Shown here: positions 1 to 5,136 of the stretch, piece by piece
Layout of the letters: each line of letters opens with the position of its first letter
Position numbering within the stretch: position 1 is the stretch's first letter
DNA from: Pseudobdellovibrionaceae bacterium
GTDB taxonomy: Bacteria > Bdellovibrionota > Bdellovibrionia > Bdellovibrionales > JAMPXM01
Length of the DNA: 5,136 bases
Reading direction: 5' to 3'
NCBI GenBank assembly: GCA_022843085.1
Contig: JALHOI010000258.1
Location: 1 to 5,136, forward strand
Notes under the pieces: model-generated
The model's database searches: none
Seen by the model: only the letters and a program-made list of their open reading frames with translations
Told to the model about the DNA's origin: nothing
Translations under genes and position numbers: made by a program

Positions 1-231
1 TCGCTTGCTGGCGACCGACCCGTCGCTGGGGACTGTTTAGATCTTTTTATTGCAAACACGTCAGGAGTCTCTGTCTTCGACAGCAAAGTACCATTGGTCC
101 TGCAGCTCAAACTAAATTCGGCTGAAATTGCAGACGCAATAAGACGTCTCGTTGCGCTGACCGTCGACGTCAAAATCGAAGTCACGACTCGGGCCGGATC
201 TGGCACTTTAAAGGCCTTTAGCCGGCCATGA
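1..231 (+). CDS. 3' end of an unrecognised gene (5' truncated by window)
   Basis: The frame starting at base 1 is open for 76 codons and ends at a TGA at 229-231. No function is recognised. The visible part reads as a plausible globular C-terminus: hydrophobic stretches (LDLFIAN, VPLVLQLKL), a helix-like segment (SAEIADAIRRLVAL), then a strand-like segment (VDVKIEVTT) and a basic end. There is no membrane segment or repeat. The stop overlaps the start codon of the next gene in an ATGA arrangement, which is typical of translationally coupled genes in an operon and is the main reason to believe the frame is real. An open stretch of this length can still occur by chance, and the start lies outside the window. 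Confidence 0.55.
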   Translation, partial: SLAGDRPVAGDCLDLFIANTSGVSVFDSKVPLVLQLKLNSAEIADAIRRLVALTVDVKIEVTTRAGSGTLKAFSRP

Positions 232-1001
232 TTTTTCAACTTCCCGTCATTACCGGTATTCTAGATCGTCGTATCTTACTTAACTACGCCCTGGACGCCG
301 ATTATCTGAAAACGTTTTTACCGACACCTTTTCGACCACGATTGCACAACGGCAACGGGGTTGGTGGCATCTGCATGATTCGGTTCTCAGGCCTACGTCC
401 GAAATTTGTTCCACCTATCATCGGTGTCGATTCTGAAAATGCTGCGCATCGGATTGCTGTTGAGTGGGAAGTTAAAGGTCAAAAATTTGAAGGTGTTTAT
501 ATTCCGAAACGAAACACGGCTTCGCGATTTAATTATTTCGCTGGCGGACGAATCTTTCCCGGCGTTTTTCAGATGAGCGACTTTAAGGTGCATGAAGGAA
601 ACGACAAGTATGACGTAAAAATTGAAGCGAGCGGCACAAACGCGCCGATGGTCGACTTCAAAGGTGAAGTCTCAGAGCAATTTTCAAATGGATCGATCTT
701 CTCAACACTAGATGAAGCTTCTGAATTTTTTGCGAAGGGCGCGATCGGCTATTCTCTATCCGCCGATCACACTCACTTTCAGGGAATGGAACTGCGTCTG
801 TTAGAGTGGGACCTGAAACCAATGAGAATAGATCGGGCCTTTATCAATCTTTTCGAGAACAGTCCGGCTTTTCCAAAAGGCACGGCAAAACTCGACAGCG
901 CCATGATCATGAGAAACCTGCGACACGAATGGCATCGCATTCCAGAAATCGCGGCCGAGAGCTCATTGAGAGCCAAGAAGTTTGGACCGGGCCGCTTTTA
1001 A
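228..1001 (+). CDS. DUF2071 (YqjF-like) family protein
   Basis: This 257-residue protein resembles the DUF2071 family (Bacillus YqjF type). The N-terminal half shows the family pattern in order: a hydrophobic first strand, an ALDADYLKTFLP segment near residues 21-31 (compare family 'pv-p-lLrplLP'), a VGGICMIRFSGLRP block at about 45-58, and an FEGVYIPKRNTASR...FAGGRIFPGVFQM block at about 88-116. The length is normal for the family, so the gene looks complete. No signal peptide or membrane segment is seen, so it is probably cytoplasmic. From memory, family members share the acetoacetate-decarboxylase-like fold, but no reaction is established. The ATG lies inside the stop region of the upstream frame and has no good Shine-Dalgarno at normal spacing, which suggests coupled translation. 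The family call is from pattern recognition, not a search. Confidence 0.8.
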   Translation: MIFQLPVITGILDRRILLNYALDADYLKTFLPTPFRPRLHNGNGVGGICMIRFSGLRPKFVPPIIGVDSENAAHRIAVEWEVKGQKFEGVYIPKRNTASRFNYFAGGRIFPGVFQMSDFKVHEGNDKYDVKIEASGTNAPMVDFKGEVSEQFSNGSIFSTLDEASEFFAKGAIGYSLSADHTHFQGMELRLLEWDLKPMRIDRAFINLFENSPAFPKGTAKLDSAMIMRNLRHEWHRIPEIAAESSLRAKKFGPGRF

Positions 1002-1182
1002 ATAATGTAGGGCCGTTTTCGAGCGTCAATTTCATAAATCTTATCTACCGAACATTGCGACGACACCGCCAAAACGAAGGCGTTGCGTCTCATGGGGCTT
1101 CACAGCTGGCCTCGGCTTTGCGAACGGTTGGTGCTTCAGCCTGGTCCGGTACTTTCAAACTGAAAATCCATTGGAGTTCGCT
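1002..1182. other. intergenic gap with nothing recognisable
   Basis: This 181-base gap holds no supported gene. Frames crossing it are out-of-frame extensions of the DUF2071 gene region. The motif GGGCCG followed by T residues occurs twice around the stop codon, but as a direct repeat, so it does not form a convincing terminator hairpin. No promoter with both hexamers at good spacing is visible, although the next gene should need one. The last bases carry that gene's ribosome binding site. Confidence 0.5.
1173..1176 (+). promoter_or_regulatory. ribosome binding site that decides the lipoprotein start
   Basis: GGAG lies six bases upstream of the GTG at 1183. It sits inside the first codons of the longer TTG-start version at 1171, so it supports GTG 1183 as the real start. 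Confidence 0.65.
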
Positions 1183-2142
1183 GTGACTGCAAACAAAACT
1201 TTTTCTTCGGCCCTCTCAATGTCGATCCTCTTATTATCTGCCTTCGTCACGGCGTGTTCCGGAAGCAGCGGCGGCGGAGGCACATCGACCTCAGTTCCCA
1301 AGGAGTTCACCCAAGACTTCAGGTCAGAGGCAAAATCGATTCCCGCATCATCAGCTGGCGCTGATCTGCTCGCGTCTCTTATGAAGCAAGACAGCAAAGT
1401 GATGCCAGATAGCGATCTCATCTTTGATCAGTACGGGTCGAATTTAAGCACGAAACAAGACTTTGAAAAGCTTAACGAAACAGGTCGTCTTCTTGTGCAG
1501 CGGATCCGAAAAAATTGTGAAATCAAGCCTGAAACTCGCAAAGAGGAAGGCAATATCGCAGCCGGTTCGAAACTTAAAGTTAGCACCGAAAAGCACGTAA
1601 CGGGTTCAGCCTGCCCGGTTCAAATCTCTGAGACATCAACATCTGAAGCAACCATCGGAGCCGTTAACACAAGTACCGGGGAGGTCAGCTTCTCGGGGTC
1701 AATGTCGAACCTACAAACGGTGCAGGTCACCGACCCGCAAGTCATCGCAAGTGGCAGTCTTGCAGTCGCGAAGATCGAAATGAAAGCCACAATGGCAGGA
1801 GACCGACTGGTTTACGATGCAGGCACCATTAAAGCGGGACATGGCTACAGCAGTGGCGATGTAAAGGGATCATTCGAGGTGGGAACCGGCGGAACAGTCG
1901 AGAAAATACAAATCACCGGTAAGGCCGAGTCAATTTCTAACGCTTCGGGCACTCATATGCAGATGCTTCTGACATTCGAGACCTCGGCGGGGCCGGTCAA
2001 GATGTTTACGTTCGCATCCAAAGACTCGGCAGGCAAAACCATACCTGAGAAACATGAGCTCATCGTAAACGGAAAGTCCTATACAGCGGCCGAAGCGCTA
2101 GAAAAGTTCGGCAATGACTTGCGTGCCTTTAGTAACGATTAG
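1183..2142 (+). CDS. predicted lipoprotein of unknown function
   Basis: This 319-residue protein is not recognised beyond its export signal. From the GTG start it has a short polar N-terminus with one Lys, a hydrophobic core (about residues 10-23, with SILLLSAF) and a lipobox V-T-A-C, with the lipid-bearing cysteine at residue 25. The residue after the Cys is Ser, not Asp, so outer-membrane sorting is expected if the Lol rule applies. A flexible Gly/Ser linker follows (about 26-37). The mature part is rich in Ser, Thr and Lys and appears mostly beta after residue 130, with alternating strands such as GEVSFSGSM and GDVKGSFEVG. Cys112 and Cys144 are the only other cysteines and could form a disulfide. 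There is no catalytic motif or membrane segment. A TTG at 1171 would add four residues but lacks an upstream ribosome binding site. Confidence 0.78.
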   Translation: MTANKTFSSALSMSILLLSAFVTACSGSSGGGGTSTSVPKEFTQDFRSEAKSIPASSAGADLLASLMKQDSKVMPDSDLIFDQYGSNLSTKQDFEKLNETGRLLVQRIRKNCEIKPETRKEEGNIAAGSKLKVSTEKHVTGSACPVQISETSTSEATIGAVNTSTGEVSFSGSMSNLQTVQVTDPQVIASGSLAVAKIEMKATMAGDRLVYDAGTIKAGHGYSSGDVKGSFEVGTGGTVEKIQITGKAESISNASGTHMQMLLTFETSAGPVKMFTFASKDSAGKTIPEKHELIVNGKSYTAAEALEKFGNDLRAFSND

Positions 2143-2212
2143 TCCTGCCATGGTCACGACGATCGCACTTGAATTGAATTTGGTCAGAGTAAAACATCAA
2201 ACTTTTGCTTGT

Positions 2213-2217
2213 GGAGA
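2213..2217 (+). promoter_or_regulatory. ribosome binding site that decides the start at 2223
   Basis: GGAGA lies five bases before the ATG at 2223. The longer TTG version at 2205 would place this site inside the coding region, so ATG 2223 is preferred. Confidence 0.7.
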
Positions 2218-2222
2218 TTTTC

Positions 2223-2714
2223 ATGAGAAGCCTTTTTAAATTTGGACTCTCGAATTTTACTTTCTTGGTGCTCGCACAGGAATTCGGAGCCCACGCGGCA
2301 ACGGCCGTAGAGCCGTCTGCAAACTTTTGGAACTCAGCCTACATCCAGCTGGCAAAGAATGATTGCATGATTAAAGACCTCGGAAAGTATGGTTCAACCG
2401 ACAAAGCCTTTCAAATATTCACATCGCCATCGAGCCGAAACATACTCATTCAGCTTCGAAGTCTGACCCAAAATGGCAGCGCCGAACATCCTTCGATGAT
2501 TGTACCTGGACGCGCTCAAGAATCTGTACGCATACCACAATTAACTATAACGGCTTCCGTTCCTATAGATACGTCTAAGGGTCCCCAACTACTCGATGTG
2601 ACGATCTTGAATACCTTCGGCACCGACACCCGCAATTTTGCCAATCATGCCGGCGTATTTCGAGTTTCCAAAAATGGCGAATTGCTCGCCGAATCTTCTT
2701 ACGTTTGTCAGTAA
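2223..2714 (+). CDS. small exported protein of unknown function
   Basis: This 163-residue protein is not recognised. The N-terminus looks like a Sec signal peptide: Arg2 and Lys6, a hydrophobic stretch around 9-18 (with FTFLVLA) and an A-H-A candidate cleavage site after residue 25. The hydrophobic core is short and a QEF segment follows it, so the signal is plausible but not strong. The mature protein of about 138 residues has two cysteines, Cys48 near its start and Cys162 next to last, which could join the two ends by a disulfide in the periplasm. Strand-like segments (NILIQLRSL, PQLTITASVPI, LLDVTILNTF, AGVFRVSKNGELL) suggest a mainly beta fold. The gene follows the lipoprotein gene after 80 bases on the same strand, so they may be co-transcribed; nothing visible proves it. 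Confidence 0.72.
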   Translation: MRSLFKFGLSNFTFLVLAQEFGAHAATAVEPSANFWNSAYIQLAKNDCMIKDLGKYGSTDKAFQIFTSPSSRNILIQLRSLTQNGSAEHPSMIVPGRAQESVRIPQLTITASVPIDTSKGPQLLDVTILNTFGTDTRNFANHAGVFRVSKNGELLAESSYVCQ

Positions 2715-2780
2715 TAAAAAAATCCCCGTCGTTTATAATTTTGAGCCTCCGAATCCGATAGCCCATTCGCACCCGCATCG

Positions 2781-2810
2781 ACTTGATCGTGGTGCAGACC
2801 GATCAGTTTT
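2781..2810 (+). terminator. candidate weak terminator hairpin
   Basis: TGATCG at 2784-2789 and CGATCA at 2800-2805 form a perfect six-base-pair stem around a ten-base loop. Flanking AC/GT can extend the stem past one bulged T, and TTTT follows at 2807-2810. It lies between the convergent exported-protein and LysR genes, where a terminator is expected. The T run is short and the stem is only half GC, so the call is tentative. Confidence 0.4.
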
Positions 2811-2822
2811 AATCTCTACCGA

Positions 2823-3692
2823 TTACTCGCCTCGGGTTCTTGTCAAAAATGCGGCTTTCAGCGACAGAAGTAACGTCTTACCCTTCTCGGTCTTTCGAAA
2901 CTCGGGCTTATAAACCGCACACATGCGGTCTTGAAAGACAGGTGTCTCCTTCAGCGCCTGCACTTTAACCGTCGCAAATGCCTGGACGACTCGTTCAGGC
3001 AAAATTGCGTGGCCGACTCCGGCATTCATTAACTGCGCGATGACTTCGAGACTTGAACTCTCGATCACGCGACTGTACTTGATTCCATTTGTGCGAAGCT
3101 TTGCAAGCACATCCTGGCTTTGTGCAAGGTCAGGCTCGACAATCAATACGTCAGGATTTGCGCAAATTGCAGCCGCCCACAGGGTCACGCGGTCTCGCAC
3201 AAGCTCTTTAATGACCAAATCTGGATGCGGCCTTGGGTTAATAGCGAGTGCTAAATCAAGCTCGTCGCTCACCACGTGCTCGGTCATATGCCGAGAGAGT
3301 CCATGCCTAAGAGTCACTGTTAGCAGCGGATTCGCTTTCAAAAGTTTCGGAAGAAATTGCGGCAGCGTGTACTGCGCGACCGCCGTGTGACAGCCAACAC
3401 GCACACGGCCCTTCACTTCGCCCGTTTCTTCTCGGACAGACCTGGTGATCGCGTCCCAGCAAGTCTGCAGGTCTTGCGCGCGTTCGAGCAGATGCCCGCC
3501 AGACGCCGTTAGCCGCAGGCCGCGTTGCGACCTGATGAAAAGATCTTCCCCAAGAGACTCCTCAAGACGCCGCAAGCTATGCGACAGAGTGGGTTGCGTA
3601 ACGCCAAGTCGTTCGGCCGCACGAGACATGTTGAGCGTTCGAGTGAGCTCAATGAAATAGCGCAGTGCTTCAGGTTGTATCATGAATTCCAT
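2823..3692 (-). CDS. LysR-type transcriptional regulator
   Basis: This 289-residue protein has the usual LysR-family length and layout. An N-terminal winged helix-turn-helix covers about residues 6-66, with the signature run from LRYFIELTRTLNMSRAAERLG through VTQPTLSHSLRRLEESLG and LFIR. A linker helix follows (about 67-93), then a type 2 periplasmic-binding-like effector domain from about 94 (GRVRVGCHTAVAQYTLPQFLP) with the typical LEVIAQLMNAGVGHAILPERV segment at about 215-235. It should act as a cytoplasmic tetramer that binds DNA and a small molecule. It is transcribed away from the intradiol dioxygenase gene, the standard layout for a LysR protein controlling its neighbour, so an aromatic inducer is inferred. 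The first ATG has GAGG eight bases upstream; an ATG three codons later is a possible alternative. Confidence 0.93.
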   Translation of the reverse strand: MEFMIQPEALRYFIELTRTLNMSRAAERLGVTQPTLSHSLRRLEESLGEDLFIRSQRGLRLTASGGHLLERAQDLQTCWDAITRSVREETGEVKGRVRVGCHTAVAQYTLPQFLPKLLKANPLLTVTLRHGLSRHMTEHVVSDELDLALAINPRPHPDLVIKELVRDRVTLWAAAICANPDVLIVEPDLAQSQDVLAKLRTNGIKYSRVIESSSLEVIAQLMNAGVGHAILPERVVQAFATVKVQALKETPVFQDRMCAVYKPEFRKTEKGKTLLLSLKAAFLTRTRGE

Positions 3693-3700
3693 CTATCATA

Positions 3701-3704
3701 CCTC
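3701..3704 (-). promoter_or_regulatory. ribosome binding site of the LysR gene
   Basis: On the - strand this reads GAGG, eight bases before the ATG at 3692. It favours that start over the in-frame ATG at 3683. Confidence 0.55.
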
Positions 3705-3737
3705 AAAACCCAATTTATTATCTTAATGTTAAAACTT

Positions 3738-3757
3738 CGATGAGAACTAGTTCATCG
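3738..3757. promoter_or_regulatory. inverted repeat, possible LysR operator
   Basis: CGATGA at 3738-3743 and TCATCG at 3752-3757 are exact inverted copies separated by eight bases. A second, overlapping perfect palindrome, GAACTAGTTC, lies at 3744-3753. Both sit near the middle of the gap between the divergent LysR and dioxygenase genes, where LysR proteins bind dyad sites. The site does not fit the classic T-N11-A box exactly, so its role as operator is inferred from symmetry and position only. It also contains the ATG at 3740 that would start a longer dioxygenase, one reason to doubt that start. Confidence 0.45.
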
Positions 3758-3788
3758 CGGCGGAATGACTCCAGCGCGAAGTTGACAC

Positions 3789-3793
3789 AGGAG
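3789..3793 (+). promoter_or_regulatory. ribosome binding site that decides the dioxygenase start
   Basis: AGGAG lies six bases upstream of the ATG at 3800. The ATG at 3740 has no comparable site, and the extra 20 residues it would add would push the twin-arginine motif further from the N-terminus. Confidence 0.75.
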
Positions 3794-3799
3794 CAATTG

Positions 3800-4510
3800 A
3801 TGAAGACCGAAACCAAACCCACCGAAGTGACTGCGATCCTAAAACCTGACTCGCGTCGATCGTTTCTAAAGAATGCGCCGCTCGCCTTCACCGCACTAGC
3901 CGGTATCGTCGGATTTTCGGCAAAGGCAAATTCGGCTGCGACTTGCGAAGCGACAGCACGCCAAGCACGGGGCCCCTTCTACCCAATCGTCAATCAAGCC
4001 GACAAAGATACCGACCTGACGACGGTTCAAGGTCGCACGGGCCAAGCGACCGGCGCCATCGTTTGGGTCGAAGGTACCGTGCGCGACACCGCCTGCAGCG
4101 TCGTACCCGGAGCCTTGGTTGAAATTTGGCAAGCCTGCGCCTCGGGAAAATACGATCACCCGAACGATCCAAACACGGCTCCGCTTGATCCCGACTTCCA
4201 ATACTGGGGTCGGGCCGTCACGGATGCATCGGGCCACTATCGTTTTAAAACGATTCTACCCGGAGCTTACCCAGCGGATCAAAATTGGGTTCGCCCGCCT
4301 CACATTCACTTTCGAATCATGAAGCGTGGCTACCACGAACTCATCACACAAATGTATTTCAAGGGCGAAGCTCTAAACGCCGACGATCTAATTCTGAAGT
4401 CGCTATCAGCGAGCGAGCAAAAATCAGTCATCGTCGACTTTGTGAGAACAGCGACCGGCGAAAGCGCAGGTGTTTTCGACATCCAAATCAAGAGCGTTTC
4501 GCCTGCATAA
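3800..4510 (+). CDS. Tat-exported intradiol ring-cleavage dioxygenase
   Basis: This 236-residue enzyme resembles protocatechuate 3,4-dioxygenase-type intradiol dioxygenases, which use Fe(III) and O2 to cut between the two hydroxyls of a catechol. Residues 18-24 read SRRSFLK, a full twin-arginine consensus, followed by a hydrophobic segment (26-40) and possible cleavage after about residue 43-47, so the folded enzyme should be periplasmic or anchored by the uncleaved signal. A GPFYP block (58-62) opens the catalytic domain. The expected ligands are present: Tyr118 (GKYDH), Tyr157 (GAYPAD), His168 and His170 (PPHIHF), with Arg165 at the position of the conserved active-site Arg. LDPDFQYWGRAVTD and LITQMYF are further family blocks. 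Substrate is unknown. No partner subunit or later pathway gene is adjacent. Control by the divergent LysR protein is likely. Confidence 0.92.
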   Translation: MKTETKPTEVTAILKPDSRRSFLKNAPLAFTALAGIVGFSAKANSAATCEATARQARGPFYPIVNQADKDTDLTTVQGRTGQATGAIVWVEGTVRDTACSVVPGALVEIWQACASGKYDHPNDPNTAPLDPDFQYWGRAVTDASGHYRFKTILPGAYPADQNWVRPPHIHFRIMKRGYHELITQMYFKGEALNADDLILKSLSASEQKSVIVDFVRTATGESAGVFDIQIKSVSPA

Positions 4511-4517
4511 CATCGAA

Positions 4518-4541
4518 AGGGCCCACATCCAGCGTGGCCCT
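4518..4541. terminator. GC-rich hairpin between convergent genes
   Basis: AGGGCC at 4518-4523 pairs perfectly with GGCCCT at 4536-4541. An alternative pairing lengthens the stem with CAC/GTG past one bulged C, leaving a seven-base loop. It sits at the 3' ends of the dioxygenase and the facing - strand gene and touches the latter's stop codon. No T run follows on the + strand and only TTT follows on the - strand, so it may act as a weak two-way terminator or simply protect mRNA ends. Confidence 0.45.
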
Positions 4542-5136
4542 AGTCGGACGTGGCCTCTTCGAGATGTGGCTCAGTTGGGGGCGGTTCTGGCTCGGATTCG
4601 GATACGAGTTCGAGTTCCGGTGCGGAGTTGGATTCGGGTGCGGGTTTGGGTTTACGTGGGAATCGCTTCTTTGGTTTTTCTCCTGGCAAAACAAGCCCCC
4701 AGCGCGAGTCGTAACTTCCATCTTCGAAGTGAGTTTCATAGGTGATTTTGTGGCCACGCCGCCTCTTCAGTTTCGTTTTGACTTCGACAAGCCGCGAGGT
4801 TGTCACTCGGTAACGTGCCGGTTCGTAATCGCCAAAGGCATCGCCGCTCATGCCATCACTACGATCGTGCACGGCCGCAATCCGAAATGTTCGATCGTTC
4901 AATAGTCCCTCGTAGTCAGTGACCGGAGCAGTTCCCTGCGGCAGGTGGGCCATCTCAAGAATCTGCTTCTGTAGTTTTTGGCGATTGTGATCAGCAAGAA
5001 CTGTGATCGAACCATCTCGGCCGACGATCGCAGTGACGCGGACATACATTCTGCCATTATCTTCCGGGCGAGGACTCACACCGAAGAGATTTAACCTAAC
5101 ACTTGTGCGCGCGCGTACGACCCAAGTATTTCGATC
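4540..5136 (-). CDS. unrecognised protein with acidic Pro/Glu-rich tail (5' end probably outside window)
   Basis: The function is not recognised. A GTG at 5079 would give 179 residues, but it has no good ribosome binding site, and the frame stays open to base 5136, adding 19 residues (including NTWVVRARTSVRLNLFG) that read like real coding sequence. The gene is therefore probably cut by the window edge. Numbered from the GTG, a strand-like block (YVRVTAIVGRDGSITVL, 12-28) is followed by a charged helix (HNRQKLQKQILEMAH, 31-45), further strands to about 130, basic patches (KTKLKRRRGHK, 101-111; KPKKRFPRKPKP, 135-146), and a tail rich in Pro, Glu and Ser from about 147 to the end. No signal peptide or membrane segment is visible in the part present. 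It converges on the dioxygenase with a 29-base gap. Confidence 0.65.
   Translation of the reverse strand, partial: DRNTWVVRARTSVRLNLFGVSPRPEDNGRMYVRVTAIVGRDGSITVLADHNRQKLQKQILEMAHLPQGTAPVTDYEGLLNDRTFRIAAVHDRSDGMSGDAFGDYEPARYRVTTSRLVEVKTKLKRRRGHKITYETHFEDGSYDSRWGLVLPGEKPKKRFPRKPKPAPESNSAPELELVSESEPEPPPTEPHLEEATSD

Noticed and set aside
806..1186. + strand frame running past the DUF2071 stop, a possible frameshifted tail
   Set aside because: The DUF2071 protein already has a normal length and end, and the extra frame has no family-like sequence or ribosome binding site.
2734..2739. Perfect TATAAT on the + strand
   Set aside because: The nearest TTGTCA is 23 bases upstream, too far for a standard promoter, and no supported + strand gene follows before the dioxygenase.
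3040..3390. + strand frames inside the LysR gene (also 3445-3743)
   Set aside because: They are antisense shadows of a well-supported LysR gene, with Ser/Arg/Cys-rich composition and no recognisable domain.
3670..3699. Tiny - strand leader frame (nine codons) overlapping the LysR start
   Set aside because: Its ATG is only one base from the GAGG site, too close for initiation, and the peptide has no attenuator-like codon run.
3782..3787. Perfect TTGACA -35 hexamer before the dioxygenase
   Set aside because: A matching -10 would fall inside the coding region beyond the start at 3800 and the hexamer abuts the ribosome binding site, so it is probably coincidence.
4285..4905. Long + strand frame with a Phe/Gly-rich repeat-like stretch
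   Set aside because: It is antisense to the acidic tail of the right-edge gene and out of frame with the dioxygenase; its Gly/Phe pattern is a mirror of the Pro/Glu codons on the other strand, and its start lies inside the dioxygenase.

Overview
The window looks like ordinary chromosome of a Gram-negative bacterium with mid-range GC. The export signals fit this: a lipoprotein signal with Ser after the lipid-bearing Cys, a Sec-type signal, and a consensus twin-arginine signal. The mix of orphan secreted proteins, a LysR regulator and a DUF2071 protein would suit a Bdellovibrio-like lineage. That placement is inference from general style; no phylogenetic marker is present.

Left part (1-1001, + strand): the 3' end of an unrecognised gene stops inside the start codon of a DUF2071/YqjF-like gene (ATGA overlap), so the two are probably one transcription unit. 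Middle part (1183-2714, + strand): a 319-residue lipoprotein and a 163-residue exported protein with two cysteines. Neither is recognised. Both have clear ribosome binding sites, which place the starts downstream of the longest possible ORFs.

Right part: a LysR-type regulator on the - strand (2823-3692) is transcribed away from a Tat-exported intradiol ring-cleavage dioxygenase on the + strand (3800-4510). The 107-base gap between them holds an inverted repeat that could be the regulator's operator. This is the classic layout in which a LysR protein senses an aromatic compound and switches on its cleavage, and it is the most informative functional unit here. The dioxygenase keeps all four expected iron ligands, but it stands alone, without a second protocatechuate dioxygenase subunit or downstream ring-cleavage enzymes in view.

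Right edge: a - strand gene converges on the dioxygenase, with a GC-rich hairpin at the junction. Its reading frame stays open to the window edge, so its true start probably lies outside. It ends in a basic patch followed by a Pro/Glu/Ser-rich acidic tail.

I found no tRNA, rRNA, CRISPR array, insertion sequence, phage gene or origin. No previously undescribed multi-gene system is evident. The points most worth checking are the exported lone dioxygenase with its regulator, and the three unrecognised proteins.
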